Source: Bacillota bacterium (GTDB lineage Bacteria > Bacillota > Clostridia > Peptostreptococcales > Anaerovoracaceae). Taken from it: DNA of 64,000 nucleotides. Positions 17,394 to 27,857 of the stretch are shown here, piece after piece (within the stretch, counting starts at the first letter, position 1; every line of letters begins with the position of its first letter). The stretch is from contig JAQXGH010000017.1 in the NCBI GenBank assembly GCA_029006195.1, positions 19,699 to 83,698 on the forward strand, read 5' to 3'. The notes under the pieces are model-generated. The model was not told where the DNA came from and did no database searches. It saw only the letters and a list, made by a program, of their open reading frames with translations. Position numbers and translations under genes: made by a program.

Positions 17394-18185
17394 TTATGCC
17401 TGCGGTGTCCAGAACAGTGCGTTTAGAGCTTCCAGCAGCTCTGCTCGATTTACCTCCACCTGCTCATCTGTAGGGAGCGGTGACGGCTCTGCCTTCACTT
17501 CCCATTCGATATTGACCTTCTGACCGCCTGCCTCCATTTCGCAGCCTTCGGCCAAACTGCATGTAGCGCAGTTGCCATCGCAATCATCGTGATCGTGGTC
17601 CTCGTGGATAAGGTGAGTGTTTGAATCGCCCATGCCGTAGATCAGCTCCAGGATGTGAGCGGCATCTTTGCCTTCGCGCTTGAGCTTGTTTCTATCGGCC
17701 ATGCTTGATGTGATGTAAGGGATGCCGGGAGCTTCCTCTACGAAAGTCACACCCATATCTTCGGCAAGGGCCTTGACAGGCTCTAAAAATTCCTCAGAAA
17801 CGTCTTCGGGCCTGTGGAGGATATATTCCTCATTATTGCATCCGCCGCTTATTCCCAGGTCGATTAGGACTTCGTATGCGGAATCAACGGGTATGTCAGG
17901 ATAGTCCTTTTGGAACTTGTCCATAAGTCTAGGGCAAGTCAGAAGCATAGTCGGTTTGCCCAGCTCTTCCCAGTGTTTAACGAGATCCGGATCATCTGCT
18001 GCATAGTCGTAGATGAACATTCCGGTATCTGGCCTTTGGAAGAGAAGGGAATCGAACATTTTAACGATTATATCAGGTTCATAGCCGCTGAGCCCGTAGC
18101 CCGGGAAGAAGGCGTATGAACATTTGTCTGGAGACTGACCTGTGAAGTAATCCATAGGCTTTCTCACTACATCATATTTTTTCAT
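17394..18185 (-). CDS. Cluster-less paralog of the CCG/dicluster-binding domain, with His/Asp/Cys-rich tail
   Basis: CSYAFFPGYGLSGYEPD... aligns with CSYAFFPGCNMGALDPE... of the 18424-20724 product but lacks the CCG cysteines; tail HLIHEDHDHDDCDGNCATCSLAEGC. Confidence 0.75.
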   Translation of the reverse strand: MKKYDVVRKPMDYFTGQSPDKCSYAFFPGYGLSGYEPDIIVKMFDSLLFQRPDTGMFIYDYAADDPDLVKHWEELGKPTMLLTCPRLMDKFQKDYPDIPVDSAYEVLIDLGISGGCNNEEYILHRPEDVSEEFLEPVKALAEDMGVTFVEEAPGIPYITSSMADRNKLKREGKDAAHILELIYGMGDSNTHLIHEDHDHDDCDGNCATCSLAEGCEMEAGGQKVNIEWEVKAEPSPLPTDEQVEVNRAELLEALNALFWTPQA

Positions 18186-18200
18186 ATATTACTCCAATTT

Positions 18201-18446
18201 TTATTTTTCTTCTATCATAGATTCTACATCAGCCATCTTGCCTGTGACAAGTTCCTCAGGCAGGGAAACCTGGCCGCATTCAGGGCAGCGTGGAACCTTG
18301 TATCTGAAGTCACGGCTGAGGTACTTAAAAGCTACATCGACTAACTCGAATTCTACCTTGCATTTGTCGCAGATAAGAGTTTCTGTCATAGGAGCGCTGC
18401 CGCTGGCACCGCCAGTTGATTTGCTACCCATCAATTTTCTTGCCAT
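18201..18446 (-). CDS. Small zinc-ribbon-like redox protein (recalled as DVU_1557-like)
   Basis: CDKCKVEFELVDV...VPRCPECGQVSLPEEL; start MARKLMGSKS overlaps the end of the upstream gene. Confidence 0.65.
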   Translation of the reverse strand: MARKLMGSKSTGGASGSAPMTETLICDKCKVEFELVDVAFKYLSRDFRYKVPRCPECGQVSLPEELVTGKMADVESMIEEK

Positions 18447-20724
18447 TGAATACCGCCTCCAGTTGAATCTGCATTCTGTGAGAATACATGTTGTGGATAT
18501 ATCTGATGTTTTCCGCTTCTTCGGTGTATTCCACCCATAAAGTAACGGAGCCAATTTCCTTATATGCTTTGTAATGCTGAGTGTCAGGGCTGTAAGTTCT
18601 TCTGCCCGTTTCCTCTGCGTGCGCGATTACGGCGCATATATCTTCGTTCAGGATTTTTTGGTGTTTGATTTTGTCTGCCGTTTCCGGACTCATCTTGAGC
18701 TCATAAGGCAGAGCGGCCGGTTTATCGTTCATTGATTCACCCCATATTTCTGTAAGTAAGCGTTCCTTTAATTCTACGCGGTTCTCTCGTCTTAAAGAGA
18801 GGCCAGGTGACGGCGCGGAGTTATACGTATTTATTGCAAAGACTGCATCCAGTATATGTACAGCTTCTTTGCCGTAATCGTTAAAGACGTCGCGGCAGTT
18901 TGAGCAGTAAACAAGATAAGGGTTGTCGCTTAAGGATGCCCTTTTTTCTGTAACATATTTAGAAAAGTCGCCGGCGGCGATATCGCCCTGACCGCCGAAG
19001 CCACAGCAGCCGTGCTTGTCTGATTTAGGTAATTCTTCTATGCTGAGACCTACCTTAGAAGCCAGGTCTCTAACTGCATCCTGAACGCTGACATTTCCTC
19101 TAGCGGAGCATGGGTCAAAGATGCTGTAGACTTTGCATTCCTGCTGACCTGGAGTTGTGATCCCGATTTGACTCATGATTTCATAGAGCGAACGAGTTTC
19201 GATTTCAGGAAGATTTTCGCTCAGGTGCTTATGGCAGGACATGCAGGCTGTGATGAGAATCGGCTTTCCCAGGCTTTCCCATTCCGCCTTAAGTGCTGCG
19301 ATTTCCTGATCGTGCATTTGAGTGTTTCCGCTCCAGTCGCATGGTATGCCGCAGCAGCGCAGGATGAGTCCTGTGCCAGGCATGTTTTCAAGAAGCCATT
19401 TATAAGGCTTTAATACGTATTCCGGATCCAGGGCTCCCATATTGCATCCTGGGAAGAATGCGTATGAACATGATGAACCTTGTGAGCCGGGCGCGAGCTT
19501 AGTTAATGCTGCGAAATGGCTGTTTGCGAATTCCATATCCCGGATGTAATACTGAGTGAAGCCTGCTGGCATTTTGTCTGCGTTATGCATCTGATGCCTT
19601 GCAGACTTGATCATGCCGCAGAGGTCGATGCCGCTAGGGCAAACGTCACGCATGATGTCGCAGTCTGTGCAGGCTGCAATATATTTCCTTGATGGACACT
19701 TGTGAACAAGTGAACCGGCAGGTTTAACTGAAAGAAAAATCTCATCGCGCATCTTAAGGGGCCACTTCTCATAAAAGCCAACTATGTCGCAGTATGAGTC
19801 ACAGGCGTCGCACTGGCATTTTATGCAGCGCGAAACTTCAGCCTGACATTCCTCATCGGAATAAACGAGCCTGCCGTCTATCTCTTCTGTTGGTTTAACA
19901 GCAGAAGCTAAGGTGAGCTTATCCTCATTAGCAACACATCTTGTGGCTACGGCAGGAGCTGGGTATTCCAGCTTCTTTACCTTAATGTAGTTTTCTGCAC
20001 TTGTTGATAAGGCGATGGCTTGGGCCAGAGCGTTGACTGGGTCAAGGCCCATGATGCTGCCGCCAAGGAATACGCCTGCTTTGCCGATAATAGCGCAGCC
20101 ATCACTTGACGGAATACCGAAATCATTGCCGCCTTTTCCTGTGGCGATGAAAATAACGTCGTACTCCTGAGAAAGCTCATCAAGATCTGTAATTTCACTG
20201 TTCAGCTGAAGGTTATACTTTTCGTTTTTTAGCTGGAGCTCGAATTCGGCCATAAAGCTGCTTTCATCCATTAGCTCTACCAGACTGCCGCCGATACGAT
20301 CGGTTTTTTCAAAGATGGTCACATCGTATTTACGCGATGCCATCTTGGCAGCGAAACCCATACCGGCAAGTCCTGCACCGATAATGGCAATGCGCTCTTT
20401 CTTAGCAGGTAGGTTGTAGGCATTAGGTTCTTTCTTTGTGGTTTTAGCTATGAGCGTTTTTTCTAGAAGGTTAATGCTTATTGGTTCATCTATACTGCGT
20501 CTGATGCAGCTTTGTTCGCAATAACCTGGACAGATTTCAGCAACGATGCCGGGGAAGGCTACCTTGTCGCGCAGAGTCTTATATGCTGCGCTGTAGCGTT
20601 TCTTAGAAAGGCGTTCCTGAATATCAAGAATGTCAATCTTAAAAGGGCACGCGTCCGCACACATGGGTATTTCGCGTTCCCTGCAATCATCGAAATGATC
20701 GTAATAGTCTTTTACTGTTTTCAT
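18424..20724 (-). CDS. FAD/NAD-dependent oxidoreductase (GltD-like) fused to two CCG (HdrB-like) Fe-S segments
   Basis: N-terminal Fe-S cysteines; GAGLAGMGFAAKMASRKYDVTIFEK; CTDCDIMRDVCPSGIDLC; CCG motifs LRCCGIPCDW and HGCCGFGGQGD. Confidence 0.85.
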   Translation of the reverse strand: MKTVKDYYDHFDDCREREIPMCADACPFKIDILDIQERLSKKRYSAAYKTLRDKVAFPGIVAEICPGYCEQSCIRRSIDEPISINLLEKTLIAKTTKKEPNAYNLPAKKERIAIIGAGLAGMGFAAKMASRKYDVTIFEKTDRIGGSLVELMDESSFMAEFELQLKNEKYNLQLNSEITDLDELSQEYDVIFIATGKGGNDFGIPSSDGCAIIGKAGVFLGGSIMGLDPVNALAQAIALSTSAENYIKVKKLEYPAPAVATRCVANEDKLTLASAVKPTEEIDGRLVYSDEECQAEVSRCIKCQCDACDSYCDIVGFYEKWPLKMRDEIFLSVKPAGSLVHKCPSRKYIAACTDCDIMRDVCPSGIDLCGMIKSARHQMHNADKMPAGFTQYYIRDMEFANSHFAALTKLAPGSQGSSCSYAFFPGCNMGALDPEYVLKPYKWLLENMPGTGLILRCCGIPCDWSGNTQMHDQEIAALKAEWESLGKPILITACMSCHKHLSENLPEIETRSLYEIMSQIGITTPGQQECKVYSIFDPCSARGNVSVQDAVRDLASKVGLSIEELPKSDKHGCCGFGGQGDIAAGDFSKYVTEKRASLSDNPYLVYCSNCRDVFNDYGKEAVHILDAVFAINTYNSAPSPGLSLRRENRVELKERLLTEIWGESMNDKPAALPYELKMSPETADKIKHQKILNEDICAVIAHAEETGRRTYSPDTQHYKAYKEIGSVTLWVEYTEEAENIRYIHNMYSHRMQIQLEAVFNGKKIDG

Positions 20725-20892
20725 ATTTTTCCTTGCTTGTTTGTATATAGAAATATAAATACGTAAGCTATTATAACATATTTTCAGAAAATTTTAGCCG
20801 TGCCTATGGTATAATATGCATATATGAGACATGGGGGTGTTTCATATTCAAGGGATAACTAAACGAGATTCGAGCTTCAAGGGGGTTTTTTT

Positions 20893-23800
20893 ATGCCAAG
20901 AAACGTAGGAGTAGAATTATTTAAAAAACTGGAGAAGAATTTAACTGATAAAGCTTTCCTTAAAAGAGTAGATATGTCTAAGAAGGATATGTCTGCGCTT
21001 CTTTCGAATAAAGGTTGGAAATTACTGTCCGCAGAAATCATGGGAAGCGAAGATAAGAGCTGTAAATATATCGAGAACATAAGTAGAGACACTATAAGCA
21101 GTATATGCGGTACACCTGAAGGAGGCTGGCTGAAATACTGCTACGATTGCACTCTGCTTTTTTTATTTCCGGATATAGATATAGAGCCTGTAGATGAGAA
21201 GTACTATCAGGGCAGACTGATTCTGAGTGAAATACTTAGAACCATTTATCTGCTTGATAGAAGAAAGAGGGAATTCTCACCGGTATTTGATTTTGACATC
21301 CTCACAAGAGAGGAGTACGAAGAAGAACTTACAGGTAAAGAATACGAGAACTTCATAGCAGCTGACAGAAGTGAATACATCTATGAATTTATGAGAATCG
21401 GTGCAGAAATCACACCGTTCAATACTCTGGCTCATGTTGCGGGCGTTCATCATGTAGCGCTTCACGTGGGAAGACAGCTTAAGGCTCTGGGGCTTCCTGT
21501 TGATCTGGCGCTGGTAAGCGGTTCTGCTGCATCACATGATATCGGCAAATTCGGATGTAAGAAGAATGAACTTAAGCGAGTTCCTCACTACCACTATTAC
21601 TATTCAGATGTATGCATGAAGAGACTCAAGATGCCAAGGGTCGCTCATATAGCAAGTAACCATTCAACCTGGGATCTGGAACTTGAGGATCTGTCTGTTG
21701 AATCACTGCTTCTAATATACGCTGACTTCAGAGTCAAGAGTATCAGAAACGAAGACGGCGCAGAAGAAGCTAAATTCTATAGCCTTAAGCAGGCCTTTGA
21801 CGTAATACTCAGCAAGCTTGAGAATGTGGATGCTGCTAAGGAAGCCAGATACCGCAAGGTATATAACAAGCTCCACGACTTCGAGGAATATATCACTAGT
21901 CTTGGAGTGATCACAGAAGTGGACCAGGATGGACCGGATCCTAAACAGTGGAAGACAGAATCACTTCTGGATGGGGATGAAGTCGTAGATAGAATCAAAT
22001 ATCTGGCTATCAGACATAACATAGAAGTAATGAGTAAGTTCGGCAACGAAACAGAGTTTGCCAACCTGCTTGAAGAAGCTAGAAGCGATAAGAACTGGAA
22101 GAACGTCCGCGCTTACATAAATACATTAAAAGAATACTACGCATACATGTCGCAGAATCAGAAGCAGATGTCACTGAGATTCCTTAAGGAGCTCAGCGTT
22201 CATAGAGAAGGCGACATCAGAAGAATGGCGGCTGGACTTGTGGGCAGCATCATAGCAAGCTACGAAGAAGAAAGCCGTAAGGAACTTCCGCCTAGCGCTA
22301 AGGGTCTGATGATGGCGCAGAGCTATGCGCTCTTTAGAGAGTACATCAGTTATGTAATCTATCCGGACCTCACATCGACAGAGCAGCAGAAAAGATGGAT
22401 GGGCTACTCCTTTAAGGCGGCTTTAAGCAACCTGCTCGAGGAAACTGATGGTGTAGACAGAAAATGTTATCTGGATGACTTCCTGGAAGTTATGGATGAA
22501 AAGTCATTTAATGAGGTGTCCGTCTTCATCATACTGGATACGCTGCTTGAAATACCACTCAAATACTGCACTCCGCTTGATATAGTTAGAATGCTGAATT
22601 ATTGCCATGATGCAATAAACAAGGGCAATCTGGAAATCAAAGTTTCAGCCCTCAGAGTTGCCAGATACATAGCAGAAAACAGCGAAATAGAACTTACAAA
22701 CGAGATGAGGGGAATCATTGCAGATATCGCATCTTCCGTAAGCGAAGAAGATGAGAACGTCTGCATAGTATATTTGAAATACGAAATCTACAAGGCCTTA
22801 AATGAAGATGCTCAGGCGGCAATGTATAGTGAACGTCTGCTTGTACAAGAAAAGAAATCATCAGACATCTTCAGAGAAAACCTGAAGGTAGGAACACCAT
22901 GGAATATTAAGGCTGTAAACATCGAGCTGCTCATGGATCAGCTTGAAAGGCAGAAGGCCGGTGCGCCTAAGATCATAGAAGAGTTCTATGTAGCAACTCA
23001 CTTCTCTAACCTGCTCAAGGTAAGTGAACGAGTTACAGTTAGACATACTGCAGGTAAGGCACTGATCAGAGTGTTCGAAATGCTTTCCTGGGATAAGAGA
23101 AACGAGCTGGCTGTTGAACTTACTAAGGGTCTTGAAATTGGCGAGTATCAGTTCAGCAAGTACATCCCTGATTACCTGGGCGTTTTAGTAATGTCACTGC
23201 ATCCTGCAGAACTGGACGAAATCATTTTGACATTCTCTGAACTTATGGAATCAGGGAATGAGAAGGTAGCCAGTGTAACACTGGATACTCTTGGCGTAAT
23301 GATCAATCATTACAGCAGTTACGAGGAGAAGTTTGCAGACTTTGCAGAAGAAAACGGAGCGAGAAAGGATAAAATCCTGGGCATGATCCTTAAAGGTATG
23401 GCGGACTACCACGAAGCCATCAGTGAAGAGGCCTTCATGGTTCTGGGACAGAATATTTTTGGATCTGACCTTCTCAGCCTGGAAGATAAGGCTGACATTT
23501 TCGTTAGAATCAATAAGAAGATGCTTACCCTTATCGAGGATAATAAGGATGAAACTCTGAGATTCTTTAATAATGCGTCAGCACTGAACCATATTTATAG
23601 ATTCATTTCCGACTATCAGTTTGAATTCGGAGATATTAATACTAAGAAGCACAGTAAGGTGGCCTTCTTCCCTGGAACATTTGACCCGTTCTCACTGGGG
23701 CACAAGGGCATTGTTACAGAAATCAGAAACCACGGTTTCGAAGTTTATCTGGCTCTGGATGAATTCTCATGGTCAAAGAAGACTCAGCCTAGACTCTTCA

Positions 23801-25695
23801 GAAAGAAGATCATGACTATGTCCTGTGCTGATGAAATAGATGTATATGTATTTCCTGACAATATGCCGGTGAATATTGCAAATAAGGATAACATTAAGGC
23901 TCTTAAGGAGCTGTTTGCCGGCAGAGATCTTTATCTGGTTGTTGGCAGCGATGTTATCGCCAACGCCAGCTCCTACAGAATTGAAGCGGAGGAAAATTCC
24001 GTTCAGTCTCTGAATCATGTTGTATTTAAGCGTGAGAGCCAGGAGCAGGGCAGTGAAGCGGAAATGGCATATAAGGAACATGCTAAGAATATTACAGGAG
24101 AAATATTCGAGCTGACTCTGCCTATCCATCTTGAGGATATCTCGTCCACAAGGATCCGTAACAATATCGACGAGGGTAATGATATTTCCAACCTTATCGA
24201 TAGCGTGGCTCAGAGCTACATTTACGAGAATGCACTCTACCTTAGAGAAGCTCAGTACAAAGGCGTTCTCAATGCTAACGAAATGCAGTTCGAGACATTT
24301 AAGAATGAGAGGGGCAGGATCTCATCTGTAGAGATGACCTATAACGATAGAGGAACTAGCAGGACTAATAAATCATTCATGCATCTTGTAAAGGCTGTAG
24401 ACCTTTATGGTGAATTCCAGGACGAAAACTTATCTGGATATATCAGAGAGAAGGGTCTTGGTAAGATTCTGGTCATCGATGATATTCAGATGGATAGTTC
24501 CATGGCAAATGAAGAGGCCTGCCAGCTCATACTGACAGAAACTCTGGCAGAAGCTTTAAGAAACGACTACACATATGCTGTATATAAGAAGAATCCTGAT
24601 AATGCAGATGATAAGATCATCAGATCTGTTCTTAAGCGTCAGGGCTTCAAGGAAATAGAAATAGATGGCAAGGCTACTGGATGTCTGGCTGTAGATATGC
24701 GAAATCCGGTTATCATCACAAGGAATATGGAAACCGTCCTCAAGAATCCCTTCAATAAGAATAAGCGAGTTATGAGGACTTTGCGAGAGGCTCATGCTAA
24801 GATGCAGGATGCTCTTGTTAACGTATATCCGGATACTCTGATCCTGTCCGTAAATTCATCGGTACTGGACAACAGAGTAATGCATAAGGTTACAGAAGTT
24901 AACGGTGTTCCTTCTAAGCCGACTAAGCCTAGAAAGCTGGGCCCTGCAATGTGCGTACCTTTTGGTAAGATCCTTACTGGAATGGCTGTTCCTAATACGG
25001 TTACGAAGACTTTGCATACTGAGAAATGCTTCTATTCTGACCTTCAGGACTTCGAAATCACTGAAGCTCCATTCTACTCATCGCTGGACGACCAGGTGAA
25101 GACTATCAAGTCCTTCATGAGACCGGTAATTCTGGTTGATGACGTACTGCATAAGGGATTCAGAGTGAAGATTCTGGACAAGATCCTCAATGAAAATCAG
25201 GTAAACGTTCAGAAACTCATAGTCGGTATTCTGTCAGGACGAGGCAGAGACCTTATCACAATGCAGAACAGAGAAGTTGATTCGGTTTACTTCATTCCTA
25301 ACCTGAGAGCCAGCTTCACAGAAACATGGATGTATCCCTTCATTGGCGGCGATGGTGTTTACAGAAGGGGAGAATCCGGCGACAGACGTCATATGTACAT
25401 CTGTATGATTCTGCCGTATGCGGTTTCTTCATTCATGAAGGACTGCAGCGTCAGCGCTGTCTATGATTTCTCCATGGTATGTCTGGAGAATACCAGAGAT
25501 ATATTGAAGGTTCTGGAAGAAGAGTATCAGAGAGAATATAAGAAGAAATTAACAATGGAAAGGCTATCCGAGACGATTTCCAATCCTAAGATCCCGGATG
25601 TTGGTGAGTGCCTGAAGTTTGATAGAACTATCGCTGCCAGCGAATATCTGGAAAGCGATATTGAAAGACTGGTTAGACTCAAGACAAGCATATAA
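20893..25695 (+). CDS. 1600-aa multidomain protein: HD, helical/HEAT-like region, NadD-like nucleotidyltransferase, GNAT-like, phosphoribosyltransferase-like
   Basis: HD motif SAASHDIGKFG; nucleotidyltransferase FFPGTFDPFSLGHKGIV and ISSTRIRNNI; PRTase-like VILVDDVLHKGFR. Confidence 0.75.
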   Translation: MPRNVGVELFKKLEKNLTDKAFLKRVDMSKKDMSALLSNKGWKLLSAEIMGSEDKSCKYIENISRDTISSICGTPEGGWLKYCYDCTLLFLFPDIDIEPVDEKYYQGRLILSEILRTIYLLDRRKREFSPVFDFDILTREEYEEELTGKEYENFIAADRSEYIYEFMRIGAEITPFNTLAHVAGVHHVALHVGRQLKALGLPVDLALVSGSAASHDIGKFGCKKNELKRVPHYHYYYSDVCMKRLKMPRVAHIASNHSTWDLELEDLSVESLLLIYADFRVKSIRNEDGAEEAKFYSLKQAFDVILSKLENVDAAKEARYRKVYNKLHDFEEYITSLGVITEVDQDGPDPKQWKTESLLDGDEVVDRIKYLAIRHNIEVMSKFGNETEFANLLEEARSDKNWKNVRAYINTLKEYYAYMSQNQKQMSLRFLKELSVHREGDIRRMAAGLVGSIIASYEEESRKELPPSAKGLMMAQSYALFREYISYVIYPDLTSTEQQKRWMGYSFKAALSNLLEETDGVDRKCYLDDFLEVMDEKSFNEVSVFIILDTLLEIPLKYCTPLDIVRMLNYCHDAINKGNLEIKVSALRVARYIAENSEIELTNEMRGIIADIASSVSEEDENVCIVYLKYEIYKALNEDAQAAMYSERLLVQEKKSSDIFRENLKVGTPWNIKAVNIELLMDQLERQKAGAPKIIEEFYVATHFSNLLKVSERVTVRHTAGKALIRVFEMLSWDKRNELAVELTKGLEIGEYQFSKYIPDYLGVLVMSLHPAELDEIILTFSELMESGNEKVASVTLDTLGVMINHYSSYEEKFADFAEENGARKDKILGMILKGMADYHEAISEEAFMVLGQNIFGSDLLSLEDKADIFVRINKKMLTLIEDNKDETLRFFNNASALNHIYRFISDYQFEFGDINTKKHSKVAFFPGTFDPFSLGHKGIVTEIRNHGFEVYLALDEFSWSKKTQPRLFRKKIMTMSCADEIDVYVFPDNMPVNIANKDNIKALKELFAGRDLYLVVGSDVIANASSYRIEAEENSVQSLNHVVFKRESQEQGSEAEMAYKEHAKNITGEIFELTLPIHLEDISSTRIRNNIDEGNDISNLIDSVAQSYIYENALYLREAQYKGVLNANEMQFETFKNERGRISSVEMTYNDRGTSRTNKSFMHLVKAVDLYGEFQDENLSGYIREKGLGKILVIDDIQMDSSMANEEACQLILTETLAEALRNDYTYAVYKKNPDNADDKIIRSVLKRQGFKEIEIDGKATGCLAVDMRNPVIITRNMETVLKNPFNKNKRVMRTLREAHAKMQDALVNVYPDTLILSVNSSVLDNRVMHKVTEVNGVPSKPTKPRKLGPAMCVPFGKILTGMAVPNTVTKTLHTEKCFYSDLQDFEITEAPFYSSLDDQVKTIKSFMRPVILVDDVLHKGFRVKILDKILNENQVNVQKLIVGILSGRGRDLITMQNREVDSVYFIPNLRASFTETWMYPFIGGDGVYRRGESGDRRHMYICMILPYAVSSFMKDCSVSAVYDFSMVCLENTRDILKVLEEEYQREYKKKLTMERLSETISNPKIPDVGECLKFDRTIAASEYLESDIERLVRLKTSI

Positions 25696-25718
25696 GGAAA
25701 TTGGTAGAGGAAGATTTT

Positions 25719-26687
25719 ATGAGACTTACGAGCATATTTGAAAATACTGAGCTGCTTACGGGCGGATCAGATGATATAGCCTGTGTTTCCGGTTACAAAA
25801 GCTACGCAGGCAAGAAGGTGAAGTTGAATGTTCTGGCGCTGGGTGATGTTGGAAGCACTCTGGCGATGGCGCTTATGCTTAGGGGAGCGGACGCCATCGA
25901 AAAAATAGGACTTTGCGATATTAATCCGGTTTGGGCGGCCAGATTCGAATTCGAGTTTGGCCAGTTCTCAATGCCAACGGATTACCACGCTTTTCCTGAA
26001 GTTTGTGCCGTGGCACCTGAAGATGTCTTTGACTGCGATGTATTCGTATTCTGCGCAGCACTTGGCGTTCCTAAGGTTGGTGAGGAACAGGGCGATGTTA
26101 GAATGATGCAGCTTCAGCGTAATGTTAAGCTGGTCCAGTCTTATGCAGAGCGAAGCCTTAAAGACGGATTTGAAGGTGAATTCTTCGTTGTGTCTGATCC
26201 GGTTGATCCGCTGTGTAAGGGTGCGCTTGACGCAGGTGTTCCCAGAAACAGAATACAGGGCTTCGGGCTTGGCGTAATGAATGCCAGAGCGGCTTACTTC
26301 GCTAAGAAGGATCCGTCGCTTGCCCAGTATCTTACTGAGGGCAGAGCCTATGGTCCGCACGGAAGCGGACTTGTAATAGCTGACAGCATTACAAATTATA
26401 ATCACGAGAAATCCCTGGAGCTTTCGAAGCTTACGATTACGGCTAATCTTAAGATGCGTGAAATGGGATTCAAACCATACATTGCTCCTGCAGTATCTTC
26501 GGGAGCGCTATCGATCATAGAGAATCTGCGTGGTAACTGGCACTACAGTTCGGCATGCTTTGGCGGTGCATTTTGGGGTATGAAAAACCGCAGAGCAGCA
26601 GGCGGGCTTGAAATCGAAAATCCGGATCTTGATGAGAAACTCATGGACAGAATAAGAACTTCATACGAAGAACTTAAGAACATTTAA
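25719..26687 (+). CDS. Lactate/malate dehydrogenase-family protein
   Basis: Rossmann 'VLALGDVGSTLAMALMLRGADAIEKIGLCDI'; 'VVSDPVDPL'; 'GPHGSG'. ATG at 25719 preferred over TTG at 25701. Confidence 0.7.
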   Translation: MRLTSIFENTELLTGGSDDIACVSGYKSYAGKKVKLNVLALGDVGSTLAMALMLRGADAIEKIGLCDINPVWAARFEFEFGQFSMPTDYHAFPEVCAVAPEDVFDCDVFVFCAALGVPKVGEEQGDVRMMQLQRNVKLVQSYAERSLKDGFEGEFFVVSDPVDPLCKGALDAGVPRNRIQGFGLGVMNARAAYFAKKDPSLAQYLTEGRAYGPHGSGLVIADSITNYNHEKSLELSKLTITANLKMREMGFKPYIAPAVSSGALSIIENLRGNWHYSSACFGGAFWGMKNRRAAGGLEIENPDLDEKLMDRIRTSYEELKNI

Positions 26688-26700
26688 GGGGTGAAATGGG

Positions 26701-27786
26701 ATGAATAGAGATAATAAAATCATTTGCATCAGACCTAGATGCGAGAATCCTGAAAATGAGGATAGACTTGTAGAAGCAATAAACTACGCACTGGAAGGTG
26801 TGAGCGTAGAATACATAACGACGGCGCAGGAACTTGATGAGGCAAACCTCAGAAAGAAGCGTATACTCTTTGCTATCAATCTGGGTGATTCAGGTATAAA
26901 TCTGGAGTACTATAGAATGCTTAAGATAATAAGACTTAAGCGCCACAAATTCGATGGTTCTGTGGGCGGTGCTGTTGTTGATGGACACAGCGAACTGTTC
27001 ACAAAGTCATTTTCTAGACAGCTGGTATTCAGTGCCAACAGATCCGGCTGCACATTCGTTGGAAGACCTCTGGTTGAAGGCACAGAGACAATGCTGAATT
27101 TCAATGTTGTTTCTAAGATTATGAATACAGAAAAGATGGATGCGTACAAGCAATCCTGCAGAGAGCTGGTGGAGAAACTGCTCGCTTACGAAGATATCAA
27201 AGTGCAAAGGCCTAAGATCCTGGCAATCAACGCCAGCACCAGTGAAAAGTATTCCAACACCTTGCTCCTCTGGAATATGATCAAGAAGAATCTGGAGGAC
27301 TGCGACGTTATGGATATTTCCATAAGGGACGGTGAGATATGGGACTGCAGAGGCTGTTCTTATGAAACATGTCTGCACTTCGGTGAAAACCAGCAATGCT
27401 TTTATGGCGGAGTAATTACAGATCAGGTTTATCCGTCGATAATGGAATGCGATGCGCTTGTAATGCTCTGCCCTAACTATAACGATGCGGTCAGCGCTAA
27501 TCTGACAGCTTGCATCAACAGGCTTACATCGCTCTACAGGGTTGCGGATTTCAGCGCTAAGAAGCTATTCGCCGTAATCGTTTCAGGCTATAGCGGTAGT
27601 GACATAGTAGCTCAGCAACTCATAAGTGCGCTGAATATGAATAAGAGCTTCGTGCTTCCTCCGCGATTTGCGATTATGGAAACCGCTAATAATCCGCAGT
27701 CAATAAAACGAGTTCAGGGCATAAATGAAAATGCGTCTGAGTTTGCTCACAATATGATGAAATCATTAATTGAAGATTATGATTAA
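26701..27786 (+). CDS. NADPH-dependent FMN reductase / flavodoxin-like protein with N-terminal extension
   Basis: 'KILAINASTSEKYSNTLLLWNMI..DVMDISIRDGEIWDCRGCSYETC..CDALVMLCPNYNDAVSANLTACINRL'. Confidence 0.75.
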   Translation: MNRDNKIICIRPRCENPENEDRLVEAINYALEGVSVEYITTAQELDEANLRKKRILFAINLGDSGINLEYYRMLKIIRLKRHKFDGSVGGAVVDGHSELFTKSFSRQLVFSANRSGCTFVGRPLVEGTETMLNFNVVSKIMNTEKMDAYKQSCRELVEKLLAYEDIKVQRPKILAINASTSEKYSNTLLLWNMIKKNLEDCDVMDISIRDGEIWDCRGCSYETCLHFGENQQCFYGGVITDQVYPSIMECDALVMLCPNYNDAVSANLTACINRLTSLYRVADFSAKKLFAVIVSGYSGSDIVAQQLISALNMNKSFVLPPRFAIMETANNPQSIKRVQGINENASEFAHNMMKSLIEDYD

Positions 27787-27792
27787 CAACAA

Positions 27793-27819
27793 AAAACCCG
27801 GGTAGCTAGCCCGGGTTTT
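27793..27819. terminator. Bidirectional intrinsic terminator
   Basis: AAAACCCGGG-tagcta-(g)CCCGGGTTTT between convergent genes. Confidence 0.9.
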
Positions 27820-27857
27820 CTTAGGTAATTACAGTCATTAATAAATTAATGGATTGA

